Positions 8,125 through 17,043 of a stretch of 64,000 bases of DNA are shown here, in pieces (positions within the stretch are counted from its first letter, which is position 1; every line of letters starts with the position of its first letter). The position numbers were made by a program, and so were the translations under genes. The stretch covers positions 186,001 through 250,000 of the forward strand of contig CAWHUL010000016.1 of NCBI GenBank assembly GCA_963832365.1, written 5' to 3'. The DNA comes from CAWBRT01 sp963832365. GTDB taxonomy: Bacteria > Acidobacteriota > Terriglobia > Terriglobales > Acidobacteriaceae. The notes under the pieces were generated by a model. It did not search any database. It had not been told where the DNA came from and saw only the letters and a list, made by a program, of their open reading frames with translations.

Positions 8125-11100
8125 TCAGATTCCACCGCCAAGATCCGAGGAATAATTCTGAGCAGGCTCCGCCGCGATTCGGACGCCGCTGTTCTGAGCG
8201 GGTTGGGGGAGGCCTCTATCCGCCATTCCTGCGCCGAGCGGCAATCGTATCTGGAAGATCGCTCCGCCCTGCAGATGGTTGGACGCGGTGATCTCGCCGT
8301 TGTGCTCTTTCATGATGCCATAGCAGATAGAGAGTCCCAGACCGGTTCCCTTGCCAAGTTTCTTGGTGGTGTAGAAGGGGTCAAAAACGCGGCCCATATC
8401 ATTGACCGCGATTCCCGGACCGGAATCGTGAAACTCCACGCACGCGCAGCCGCGGGCTTCAAAAATGCTGACCTCCAGCTTTCCTCCCTGCGAGTTCTCT
8501 ATGATAGCGTCGGTTGCATTGTTGATGATATTGAGGAAGACCTGTTCCAGTTGGTGCGCGTCCGCGACAACTGATGGAACCGACTGGATGGACCGCACGA
8601 CCTGAATATTGTTCAGCTTGAGATCTGGTTCCTTCAGGGAAAGCGTCTCTTCCAGAACCTGCGCCAAGTCTATTTTGCCCTTGGACGGTTTTTGCTGGCG
8701 AGAGAATGAGAGCAGGTTGTGTACAATCTTCTGCGTCCGCTGGACTTGTTTGTAGAGCTTCGCCAGAAAATCCTGTGCCTGCGCGCTAAGCCCTTCCTCT
8801 TCCAGTAATTGAGCATAACCAAGGATAGCCGTAAGCGGGTTGTTCAACTCGTGCGCGACGCCTGAAATCATGCGGCCGAGCGCGGACATTTTCTCGCTCT
8901 GAAGCAGCTGTTCCTGCGTGTTGCGCAAATCCTGGTAGGCCCTCCTGGTTTCCGTGTAAAGGCGCGTGCGCTCTATGGAAATGGCCAGTTGGCGAGCGAT
9001 GGTGACCATCAACGTGTGATCGTCGGTGGTGAAATCGCGGTCTTCTCGCCGGCTCACCAGGAACAGGCCGAGCGGTTCGTGCTGGCTGGCCCACATCGCC
9101 ACGCAAAGGACACTTCGCATCTCGGGATCAACCGCAAATTGAATCTCGCGGGGTAAATTCTGAATGCCCGCAGCCGAGATCAGTTCGGTCTTGTTGACGA
9201 TGAATTCCGCCCAGAATCGGGCCGAAAGTTCAAAACTTTCGCTTCTGGCGGCCGCGTTAGTTTGACCCTCGGAGGCGCATAATCGCAGGGTTCCAGTGCC
9301 GGGCTCCAATAGCAGGATGCTGGCCTCGGCGGCCCCGAACAGCGTCCTCACCTGTTCCAGGGCTTCTCTTGCCGTCTCCTGGATATCGAACGTCCGAGTC
9401 GCGGCGATTGCGATGGCGTTGAGTGCATGCAGTTCGCGATTGCGGCGGCGAATCTCCTCTTCGGAGTGTTTCTTCTCCGTGATGTCGAACAGGAACCCCT
9501 GGTATCGGAGTATTTCTCCGTTCCTGTCGCGCGTGGCAAAACTATTCTCCAGCAGCGTCGCCACGTAACCATCTTTGCGATGGTGCACGAACTCGAAGTT
9601 GCGAACGAACCCGTCGCGCTCCATGTCGCGCTGATGTGCGGCCTGGTGCTCGGGCAGGGAGTAGAGATGACGATTCAGGTCCAGGGAGAAAACTTCGGCC
9701 TTGTCGCTGAATCCGAGCATGCGCATGAACGCGTCATTGCAGTCCAGCAATTTGCGCTGCGGGGTCGAGATGAACACTCCCTCCTGCATTTTTTCGAAAA
9801 GGACACGAAAACGCTCCTCCGCCAAATGCATGTCGGTGGTGTCGCGTATGACGTGAATCGTGCCAACTTCGGTGCCGAGTTCCTCGGCGTAGCTCGAGGT
9901 CGACACGGTTGAGAAACCACCGAAGCATGGATCGGGTGCATCGACCACATTCTCGCCGGCGCGCAGACAATAGGGGCAGCTCTGCGGCGCATTTGGAAGA
10001 AGGTCGCGGCACTTTTGGCCTAACACTCCCCGCAGGTTCAGGCCAAGCCTATGCACGAAAGCACGGTTGGCGCGAATGATTCGCTGTTCACCATCGTGCA
10101 CCAGGATCAGATCGTCGATGGAGTCGAAGGTGCTGATCCATCTGCGATGGGAACCGAGTATCTGTTCGAAGAGCTGCACATTCTCAAGCGCCAGGCCGAG
10201 ATGATTGGAAGTCGTAATTAGAAAGCGCTTTTCCTCGATCGAGTAGCGGCGGTGCCGTTCCACTCCCAGAACAAGAGCACCCAGCAATGCGGCGTTTCCC
10301 TTCAACGGGAGGATGATGAGCTGGGCAAGACCCAGAGCCGCCGCCTCCTGCCGCAATTCCCCTTTCAGCGAGCGGAAGGATGCAACCAGCGGAGTGCGCC
10401 CCCCGCTAATCGTTTCGAGCATGCTTCCGTGGAAGGGTAGTTCGGGACGAAGCGGCGCCATCTTATCGCCAAATCCGATGTGCTGGCGGAGCACCAGTTT
10501 TTCGCCTTCCAGCAGTCGAACCCAGGCAACGCGCGACCCCATCAGTCGATTGAGTTGCTCGAGCGCGTCCTGCATCATCGAATCCGAATTGCGCGATTCG
10601 GCGATTGCGGTAGTCAGCGCGTTGAAGACCTCCAGACGATGCTTACCTGCCCGCGAATCGTCCAGGACAATCACCAGGATGCTCAACCCGAGCAGGATCT
10701 CGATCAGGGCATCCACGCCGCTCATCGCGTGGCTACTGGGCACGGACTCGTCGAAGTGGACGAGCAACAGCATGATCGCCATCAGCCATGGACCAATTTC
10801 CCGCCTGCCACGACTGAACAGCGCCAACCGCAGGGCGCCAATGCCGGTAATGATGCGATACAAAACCTGAAATAAGACCATCAGGAAGGTCGAACGTGGG
10901 AACCAGCCAACTCGGAGGACCACGCACGCCACACAGATGGCGCTCAAGGCGATAAACGCAGGCAGAAATTTCTTTGAGTCAGTGTAGACAAGCATCGCCC
11001 ACACCAGCAGGACCAGGGCGACGACAAAGCTCAGTTGAGAAAAGCCCGTCAGTAACTGTCCGGGATTTATATATTCCGATGCGATCGCGGTTTCGCGGTA

Positions 11101-11283
11101 GGCGGAATAAAGCACCCAGCCGGCAATCCAAATGCCGAGATAGCGCTCGCGAAAGCTGCGATAAACGAGGATCGCCGCTGCCAGCAGTATCAGTGTCGCG
11201 GCGCCCTCGGTGAGCAACTGAGACAATTCCACCGATTGCATAAAAGGGGATATCGCCATTCCAGCAAATAACGTTATCGGCAT
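8125..11283 (-). CDS. Membrane-bound GAF/PAS multisensor histidine kinase
   Basis: A 1052-aa sensor kinase. Order: about seven N-terminal membrane segments (residues 10-205), a GAF domain (about 215-375), a PAS domain with a Cys cluster (SCPYCLRAGENVVDAPDPCF, about 440-460), a second PAS domain (about 500-625), a second GAF domain (about 640-790), then HisKA with H-box SALGRMISGVAHELNNPLTA and a HATPase_c domain with NIINNATDAI, FHDSGPGIA, FDPFYTTKKLGKGTGLGLSI. It has no receiver domain of its own; the divergent HD-GYP response regulator 132 bases away is its likely partner. The Cys-containing PAS could sense redox state or bind a metal centre. Confidence 0.93.
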   Translation of the reverse strand: MPITLFAGMAISPFMQSVELSQLLTEGAATLILLAAAILVYRSFRERYLGIWIAGWVLYSAYRETAIASEYINPGQLLTGFSQLSFVVALVLLVWAMLVYTDSKKFLPAFIALSAICVACVVLRVGWFPRSTFLMVLFQVLYRIITGIGALRLALFSRGRREIGPWLMAIMLLLVHFDESVPSSHAMSGVDALIEILLGLSILVIVLDDSRAGKHRLEVFNALTTAIAESRNSDSMMQDALEQLNRLMGSRVAWVRLLEGEKLVLRQHIGFGDKMAPLRPELPFHGSMLETISGGRTPLVASFRSLKGELRQEAAALGLAQLIILPLKGNAALLGALVLGVERHRRYSIEEKRFLITTSNHLGLALENVQLFEQILGSHRRWISTFDSIDDLILVHDGEQRIIRANRAFVHRLGLNLRGVLGQKCRDLLPNAPQSCPYCLRAGENVVDAPDPCFGGFSTVSTSSYAEELGTEVGTIHVIRDTTDMHLAEERFRVLFEKMQEGVFISTPQRKLLDCNDAFMRMLGFSDKAEVFSLDLNRHLYSLPEHQAAHQRDMERDGFVRNFEFVHHRKDGYVATLLENSFATRDRNGEILRYQGFLFDITEKKHSEEEIRRRNRELHALNAIAIAATRTFDIQETAREALEQVRTLFGAAEASILLLEPGTGTLRLCASEGQTNAAARSESFELSARFWAEFIVNKTELISAAGIQNLPREIQFAVDPEMRSVLCVAMWASQHEPLGLFLVSRREDRDFTTDDHTLMVTIARQLAISIERTRLYTETRRAYQDLRNTQEQLLQSEKMSALGRMISGVAHELNNPLTAILGYAQLLEEEGLSAQAQDFLAKLYKQVQRTQKIVHNLLSFSRQQKPSKGKIDLAQVLEETLSLKEPDLKLNNIQVVRSIQSVPSVVADAHQLEQVFLNIINNATDAIIENSQGGKLEVSIFEARGCACVEFHDSGPGIAVNDMGRVFDPFYTTKKLGKGTGLGLSICYGIMKEHNGEITASNHLQGGAIFQIRLPLGAGMADRGLPQPAQNSGVRIAAEPAQNYSSDLGGGI

Positions 11284-11414
11284 GGGACGATTAGCTGTAT
11301 ATCACAACAAGGATCGAATCTGGACTACTTTTGCCGATTTGTTCCAAAGTTGATAACGTCGCGGCGGACAAGGACAGATGTACAATAAGCACTCCTGACG
11401 TGAATGGGGCCACC

Positions 11415-12518
11415 ATGCCGGAATCAAAGATATTGGTCGTCGATGATGAAGAGGCGATTCGAGAAGTAGTGTCTTCCATGCTGAACCAGGCAGGCTACCG
11501 TACCCGCCCGGCAGCTTCAGGCATGGAGGCTCTTGAGCTGCTGGACTGCGGCGAGGACTTCGACCTTATTCTGACAGACATGATGATGCCCGAAATGGAC
11601 GGCATCGCGTTGCTGGAAAGAATCAAGGAGCGCTTTCCTGACGTTCCGGTCGTCATGGTTACCGCCGTACACGATATCTCGGTCGCGTTGGCGGCCATTC
11701 GAAACGGTGCGTACGACTACCTGTTGAAACCTTTCGAGCGCGAGCAATTGCTGCTGATGGTTCGTCGAGCCGTCGAAAACCGGAACCTGAAGATTGAAAA
11801 CCACAACTACCAGATCAATCTCGAGGCTCTGGTCAATGCGCGAACCGAACAGTTGCGCCAGGCCATGTCCGAACTCGAGCGCTCATACGACATCACGCTG
11901 GAAGCCCTGGGAGACGCACTGGATCTGAAGGACGCCGAAACCGTAGGTCACTCGAAAAGAGTTACCGCGTACACCATTAAGATCGCCGGCGCATTCAACG
12001 TCCCTGAGGACAAGGTCCGGATCATAGCTCGCGGTGCTTTCCTCCACGACATCGGGAAGATGGCGATCCCCGACGCAATTCTCAGCAAGCCCGGCCCCTT
12101 GACTCCCGCCGAAACCCTCACAGTGCAGGAACATTGCATGCACGGATATCAGATGTTGCGGAAGATCCCGTTTCTCCTGGAAGCCGCTGAGATCGTCTTC
12201 AGCCACCAGGAACGCTACGATGGCTCAGGATATCCGCGAAAATTAAAGGGCACCGAGATTCCTCTGGGGGCAAGAATCTTCGCCATTGCCGATACCCTGG
12301 ACGCGATTACCTCCGACCGCCCTTACCGGCCGGCCCAAGATATGCAAGCCGCCAGAATCGAAATTGAGAAGTGGTCCGGCAAGCAGTTCGATCCGGAAAT
12401 TGTTGAGGTCTTTCTCGACATTCCAAGCGAGGTCTGGACCGAACTTCGGCGGGAAATCGATTCCCAGGTGCGCGGCGCCGCACCCGGAGCAAGGCCGACA
12501 ATTCCAGCCAACGCCTGA
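11415..12518 (+). CDS. Response regulator with HD-GYP (cyclic-di-GMP phosphodiesterase) output
   Basis: N-terminal receiver domain (KILVVDDEEAIREVVSSML; phosphoacceptor Asp in LILTDMMMPEMDG; conserved Lys in YLLKPFER), a linking coiled coil (about residues 130-165), and an HD-GYP domain with FLHDIGKMAIPD, HCMHGYQMLRKIPF and HQERYDGSGYPRKLKG. HD-GYP domains hydrolyse cyclic di-GMP. The frame is open upstream to 11331, but the ATG at 11415 directly precedes the receiver domain. Divergent from the large sensor kinase, so the pair probably forms a two-component system controlling cyclic-di-GMP. Confidence 0.93.
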   Translation: MPESKILVVDDEEAIREVVSSMLNQAGYRTRPAASGMEALELLDCGEDFDLILTDMMMPEMDGIALLERIKERFPDVPVVMVTAVHDISVALAAIRNGAYDYLLKPFEREQLLLMVRRAVENRNLKIENHNYQINLEALVNARTEQLRQAMSELERSYDITLEALGDALDLKDAETVGHSKRVTAYTIKIAGAFNVPEDKVRIIARGAFLHDIGKMAIPDAILSKPGPLTPAETLTVQEHCMHGYQMLRKIPFLLEAAEIVFSHQERYDGSGYPRKLKGTEIPLGARIFAIADTLDAITSDRPYRPAQDMQAARIEIEKWSGKQFDPEIVEVFLDIPSEVWTELRREIDSQVRGAAPGARPTIPANA

Positions 12519-12561
12519 CCGTCCGCCGCCATCAGTGCATGCAGCATGAGAAGGGGGCCGC

Positions 12562-12855
12562 ATGACTACGCTGAGTGATTCCGATATCCGAAACGCACTG
12601 ACCAGCCTTCCCGAGTGGAATTTATCCGGCAACGCCATTCAACGCGAATTCAAGTTCTCTGACTTCGTCCATGCCATGGAGTTCGTCAACCAGGTGGCCG
12701 AGCAGGCCGAAGAAGCGAATCATCACCCCGACATCACCATCAGTTACAGCCGGGTTACGCTCTCGCTTACTTCGCACGATGCCGGGGGACTGACGAAACG
12801 CGATGTTGCCATGGCGCGCAAAATCAGCAGCCTCTCCGGCAAGGCCGCCGCGTGA
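12562..12855 (+). CDS. phhB: Pterin-4a-carbinolamine dehydratase
   Basis: Small (97 aa) enzyme that dehydrates 4a-hydroxy-tetrahydrobiopterin, recycling the pterin cofactor of aromatic amino acid hydroxylases. It has the family motif EEANHHPDITISYSRVTLSL, with the paired His-His-Pro-Asp of the active site, and the C-terminal GLTKRDVAMARKI. A clear AGAAGGGGG ribosome-binding site precedes the ATG. No phenylalanine hydroxylase is nearby. Confidence 0.9.
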   Translation: MTTLSDSDIRNALTSLPEWNLSGNAIQREFKFSDFVHAMEFVNQVAEQAEEANHHPDITISYSRVTLSLTSHDAGGLTKRDVAMARKISSLSGKAAA

Positions 12856-12945
12856 GTTGATGCCAGTTCCGCCATGCACCAGCGCGACTTGCCGGTGCCT
12901 CGCGGTGCTGATCCGCTGGGCGGAGGCATGTCTGGTGACCGCTCT

Positions 12946-13170
12946 TCAGCGAGCCGGGTTCACGCGCAATGATTCCGCCACTTCATTCAGTGCTGTCTGA
13001 ATTTTCTCTAACTCGGTCTGGGCTGCTTCGTTCCACTTCGCAATCTGTTCCGGGGCCTCTTCCATGCGGCGGAATACCCACCTGATTGCGTTTCGTCCAC
13101 GCGGCGATAACATCAAGGCTCCGACACCCCCTACGCCTAGTACGGTTAATGGCACTGCCCACTTGCGCAT
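12946..13170 (-). CDS. Small membrane-anchored protein
   Basis: A 74-aa protein with one N-terminal membrane segment (AVPLTVLGVGGVGALML), a basic stretch (SPRGRNAIRWVFRRM) and an amphipathic, probably coiled C-terminal helix. A strong AAGGAGG ribosome-binding site eight bases before the ATG makes it a real gene. It looks like the small YtxH-like or phage-shock-like envelope proteins but carries no motif that allows a function to be named. Confidence 0.65.
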   Translation of the reverse strand: MRKWAVPLTVLGVGGVGALMLSPRGRNAIRWVFRRMEEAPEQIAKWNEAAQTELEKIQTALNEVAESLRVNPAR

Positions 13171-13288
13171 GAATTGCCTCCTTGCGTTTTCCTATCATGA
13201 TTTGACGCAATCGCAAAAAGGAAAGTTTCTCGATGCACTTCTTTTCTGCTTCCCTGTTTACTTATCTGAGGCGAAACCGAAGCGACAA

Positions 13289-14194
13289 TCAGGCCCGCAT
13301 TTTGCCTATGCCGACCCGTCCCCTCAATGCCAGGAACAAACCCAGCACTAGCAGGATAGCCGCAGCCCCGCTGTTTTCCAGGCCATAAGCCCCGCCGGTA
13401 AGCCACTGAGGCCCCCGCATCGACCCTTTTACGAGCACGCTGAAGTCGTTCAAACCGCTCACCGGCAGGCCAAAGACGAAGCCGAGAGCAAAATTCCACC
13501 CGAAGTGGATGCCAAACGGAAGCCACAGCGCCCGGGTTCGCAGGTATGCCACCGCCAGCAGCACTCCGACGGCGATGGTATTGAAAAACGCCCAACTCAA
13601 AATACCGCTCGCGCCGGGATTGCCCAGGTGCGCCACTGCGAAGAGCGCCGACGCCCCCGTCACCGCCCAGACAGGCCCTACGGCTTCAACCAGGCGCTGA
13701 AAGGGATACCCTCGGAACATGACCTCTTCCAGCAGCGCGCCCGTCAGTAGCAGCAATAACGCCTCGGCACCCAACCGCAGCGTACGGGCAGTTATGGCAG
13801 CTCGCGCCTGATAGCTTCCGCACGTGGCGACTAACGCAACGCAAATGGCAATCAGCAGCATCCCGAACGCCAAGCCCATCAGGAACTGAAGCCGGGCAAG
13901 CCGATCGAGCGGCAGACCTTGCCACGCCAACCGATCGCGGTCCCGATGATCCAGCAGCGCAAGCAGCAGCGAGTAGATTCCGATCAGAAGAACGACGCTA
14001 GCCGAGCGGTAGGCGATGTCGGCAATCAGCAGGTGGTCGCGGAAAACGCTAAACGCGAGGGTCGCGACTCCCCAATTCGCCGTCCAGGTGACGACGGCAG
14101 CGATCAGAAAACGGAAGATCGCATGAATCGGCGGGCCGCCATCATTCAGCTCTGGCTCTACATTCTCCTCGTGCGGCTGCGATGCAATATCCAT
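13289..14194 (-). CDS. CPBP-family intramembrane glutamic protease
   Basis: A polytopic membrane protein (about 301 aa, eight probable membrane segments) with the three CPBP/Abi motifs: EEVMFRGYPFQRL (EExxxR), FAVAHLGNP (FxxxH) and FGIHFGWNFALG (HxxxN). Members cleave membrane-embedded or prenylated substrates. The start was set at the ATG at 14194, two bases after the stop of the GHMP kinase gene; the frame is open for 26 further codons upstream inside that gene. The two are probably co-translated. Confidence 0.85.
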   Translation of the reverse strand: MDIASQPHEENVEPELNDGGPPIHAIFRFLIAAVVTWTANWGVATLAFSVFRDHLLIADIAYRSASVVLLIGIYSLLLALLDHRDRDRLAWQGLPLDRLARLQFLMGLAFGMLLIAICVALVATCGSYQARAAITARTLRLGAEALLLLLTGALLEEVMFRGYPFQRLVEAVGPVWAVTGASALFAVAHLGNPGASGILSWAFFNTIAVGVLLAVAYLRTRALWLPFGIHFGWNFALGFVFGLPVSGLNDFSVLVKGSMRGPQWLTGGAYGLENSGAAAILLVLGLFLALRGRVGIGKMRA

Positions 14195-14195
14195 G

Positions 14196-15374
14196 TCACC
14201 TGTCTGCCCGATCACTCCAGCGAGCGGGACTCGTCGGGGGGCCCGCCGTCGCGGTTTCGGTGCACACTTCAAGCCCCTTGGCCGCCACTCGAAAAGGAAG
14301 AATCTGCCCGCCGGCTTCCGTCAGCGCTCGCGAGACGCGCTCCCGCGCTCCGGCTTCGACGAGAAAGAAAACGCATCCGCCGCCGCCGGCTCCGCAGACT
14401 TTGGCGGCGCGGCCGCCGTTGCGCCGGGCGGTCCGAATCAGGCGGTCGATAAACGGCGTCGAGATACCGGGCGCGTTTGTCTTGCGCAACTTCCACTCCT
14501 CATGGAGCAGCCGTTCGACGTCTTCCCAAGCCTCCGTTCGCAAAGCCGTGGCCATGCCTTGCGCGATTTCCACAATCTTCTGGAAGTTCCGCCGCACCTG
14601 CCGGTTGCCGTCGATATGCGCCTTGAAAACCTCCCAGTTATTGATCCCCGACTGGCGCGGCACGCCGGTGTAAACCAGCACGGCGCGCGCCTCCAGCTCC
14701 GCCGACGAAACTGCGATTGCCTCGCGGTGGAGCCCGTCGGGATCGAGATGAATCGCGCTCACTCCGCCATATAGAGCCGGGAAGTAATCCTGGCATCCGG
14801 TAGGAACTTTGATGAGTTGTGCTTCCACGTTCTGCGCAATCTCACGGATTTGTTCGAGCGTCAGCGTACGGCCTGTGTATCGGGCCAACGCCGCCGTGGT
14901 GGCAATCATCAGTGCAGAAGAACCGGAGATGCCAGCGCCGGCGGGAGCCTCCGACCTGGTTTCCAGCGAAAGTCCGGCTCGTGGACACGCGCCCTGCAAA
15001 CAAAAAAAACGCAAGAGATGAGCGGCCAGCGCATGCCTGACACGCACAACCTCGTTCAACGCCTCGAAGCCGGGGAAACGATCCTCCAGCCCGGTATCGA
15101 TTGAGGAGAGACGAATTTCGGGCGAACCAGAGGGCACGATCCGGCAACGGGTCTGAATGTCGACCGCGACGTTGACGGTGACGGCGCCGGGGTGAAAAAG
15201 GTACAGCGGCCAGATATCGACCGTGCCTCCCGCCAGGTCCACGCGGCAGGGCGCCGTGGCTGTGATAATCGCCTCTTGCCCTGCCAAGGGCTTTCCTCGC
15301 GGAGCACGGCTTGCCGATGCTTTGCCGGCAGCGGCGGCTGGGTTCTGTCGTTTCGAGGAAGCAGCGCGCTTCAT
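14196..15374 (-). CDS. GHMP-family sugar/small-molecule kinase
   Basis: ATP-dependent kinase of the galactokinase/homoserine/mevalonate/phosphomevalonate family, here most like the heptose-7-phosphate-kinase type. Visible motifs: substrate-binding ATAPCRVDLAGGTVDIWPLY near residue 40, the phosphate-binding PAGAGISGSSALMIATTAAL near residue 130, and the C-terminal KVCGAGGGGCVFFLVEAG. The frame is open a further 55 codons upstream, but the ATG at 15374 gives a more usual length (392 aa). The substrate cannot be told from sequence. Confidence 0.82.
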   Translation of the reverse strand: MKRAASSKRQNPAAAAGKASASRAPRGKPLAGQEAIITATAPCRVDLAGGTVDIWPLYLFHPGAVTVNVAVDIQTRCRIVPSGSPEIRLSSIDTGLEDRFPGFEALNEVVRVRHALAAHLLRFFCLQGACPRAGLSLETRSEAPAGAGISGSSALMIATTAALARYTGRTLTLEQIREIAQNVEAQLIKVPTGCQDYFPALYGGVSAIHLDPDGLHREAIAVSSAELEARAVLVYTGVPRQSGINNWEVFKAHIDGNRQVRRNFQKIVEIAQGMATALRTEAWEDVERLLHEEWKLRKTNAPGISTPFIDRLIRTARRNGGRAAKVCGAGGGGCVFFLVEAGARERVSRALTEAGGQILPFRVAAKGLEVCTETATAGPPTSPARWSDRADR

Positions 15375-15570
15375 AGCAACTGTTGTACCACGAGGCGGAA
15401 ACGTGAGCGCCTTAGAAGTCTTACATCTTCTAACTACAGCAGATATGGGGCGCAGCCAGGGCTCGAAGGGGGTATCGGGTACTAGCCATGCTCTGGGCCG
15501 AAAGTGGTATTGTTCTGGCCCGCCAAATCTAGAATACAATCCGTGCTGGGGGCGAGGACGAGAGGGCGTA

Positions 15571-15786
15571 ATGGCTAACTGCGAAAAACTTCAGACGTGT
15601 CCCTTTTTCACCGACAAGATGGCTAACATGCCGAACACTGCCAACCTGGCGAAGAAAACCTACTGCTATGGCGACAAAATGCAGTGCGCCAGGTACCAAG
15701 TCAATAAGGCGGGAATTGTGGTTCCTCCTGACCTTTTTCCACATGATCGCGAACGAGCTCAGCAGATTCTTGGTAGATCGTATTAG
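15571..15786 (+). CDS. Small Cys-containing protein, NCExLQTC type
   Basis: A 71-aa protein starting MANCEKLQTCPFFTDKMANM with a second Cys pair in TYCYGDKMQCARYQV. The arrangement C-E-x-L-Q-T-C followed by a later aromatic-Cys motif resembles the duplicated motif in the 120-aa protein at 45787 (NCEQLQTC ... WFCEEY), so both may belong to one small metal-binding family. A weak GAGAGGG ribosome-binding site lies upstream. Function not recognised. Confidence 0.65.
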   Translation: MANCEKLQTCPFFTDKMANMPNTANLAKKTYCYGDKMQCARYQVNKAGIVVPPDLFPHDRERAQQILGRSY

Positions 15787-15849
15787 GCAACCAGCTTTCG
15801 CTTTAGGCAAAGGGTCGCATACCTGCTGGCCGTCAGTTCGCTTGTGTAG

Positions 15850-16866
15850 CTAGCGGGCCTTGATTTCCTGTGGTTCGCGAGGCTGCAACTTCCGGACTAG
15901 ATCGCGGGCGATCTGGGCGCCGTGGAAGCGTCCATTCTCGATGAAAATTTCGTTGGTTCTTCTGCCGGCTATGATGACGCCGGCAAGATAGATTCCGGGC
16001 ACATTGCTTTCCAGGGTTTCGGTGTTCACCACCGGGCAGTCGTCTGCGCCGCTGCGAATGCCCAGCGCCTTCATGAATTCGAAGTCCGGATGATAGCCCG
16101 TCAGGGCCAGCACGAAATCGTTCGGCAGTCTCCTCTCGCCCTCTGGAGTGACAATCACCACCGCATCGGCCGTGATCTCTTTCACCGTGGAGTTGAAGTA
16201 GGCCTTGATCTCGCCATTCTTGATCCGGTTTTCAATGTCCGGCTTGATCCAATACTTGACGTGAGCGTGCATGGCCGGTCCGCGATGAACCAGCGTGACG
16301 CGCCCGCCATGACGCCAAACCTCCAGGGCAGCAATAGCAGACGAATTCTTGGCGCCGACGATAACCACGTCGGAGTTGTAGTAAGGGTGAGGCTCGCGAT
16401 AGTAGTGCGCCACCTTCGGCAAGTCTTCACCGGGAACGTTGAGGTAGTTCGGGCGGTCGTAGTAGCCGGTGGCTAGAACCAGTTTGCAGGCGCGGTAGGT
16501 GCGCTGGCGTCCCAGGAAATCGGTGGTCCGCAGCTCAAAATTGCGGTCGCTGCCTTCCACGCTCAACACCGTCTCGTACTGACGCACCTCAAGCTCGTAG
16601 TAGTCCGCGACCTTGCGGTAATACTCCAGAGCCTCCAGGCGGGTCGGCTTCTGATTGGCGCTGGGAAACGGGACATCCCCAATCTCCAGCAGCTCCGGCG
16701 TCGTAAAGAAGACCATGTTGGTCGGATAGTTGTACAGCGAGTTGACGATACAGCCCTTATCGATGTTGCACACGCGAAAGCCGGCACGCTTGGCATCGAT
16801 GGCGCACGCCAAGCCGGTTGGACCGGCACCGATCACCACAACATCAAAGCTTGCTCGCGTTTCCAT
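15850..16866 (-). CDS. ypdA: YpdA-type FAD/NAD(P)H oxidoreductase, probable bacillithiol disulfide reductase
   Basis: A 338-aa flavoprotein of the thioredoxin-reductase-like family without a CxxC redox pair. It has the FAD motif VVVIGAGPTGLACAIDAKRA at the N-terminus and the NAD(P) motif VVIVGAKNSSAIAALEVWRH near residue 170, with ATGYYDRPNYLNVPGEDLPK between them, the layout of YpdA/Bdr. These enzymes reduce oxidised bacillithiol. The presence of bshC (40529-42194) in the same window supports bacillithiol as the thiol used here. Confidence 0.85.
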   Translation of the reverse strand: METRASFDVVVIGAGPTGLACAIDAKRAGFRVCNIDKGCIVNSLYNYPTNMVFFTTPELLEIGDVPFPSANQKPTRLEALEYYRKVADYYELEVRQYETVLSVEGSDRNFELRTTDFLGRQRTYRACKLVLATGYYDRPNYLNVPGEDLPKVAHYYREPHPYYNSDVVIVGAKNSSAIAALEVWRHGGRVTLVHRGPAMHAHVKYWIKPDIENRIKNGEIKAYFNSTVKEITADAVVIVTPEGERRLPNDFVLALTGYHPDFEFMKALGIRSGADDCPVVNTETLESNVPGIYLAGVIIAGRRTNEIFIENGRFHGAQIARDLVRKLQPREPQEIKAR

Positions 16867-17043
16867 AGCTCATATCTTACAAAACATCCCGCCCACGCCG
16901 CCGCTGAACTTTTTGCGCGGCCGTCGAGAAGACGAGGGCCATGACCCGGCAAGCCCGGCTGCGGTATAATTCCCGGCGGTTCCCGCCCATTAATATCTGT
17001 ATGTGCTTGAGCAGCTATCATAGCGGGCAAAGAGGAGTTTTCC

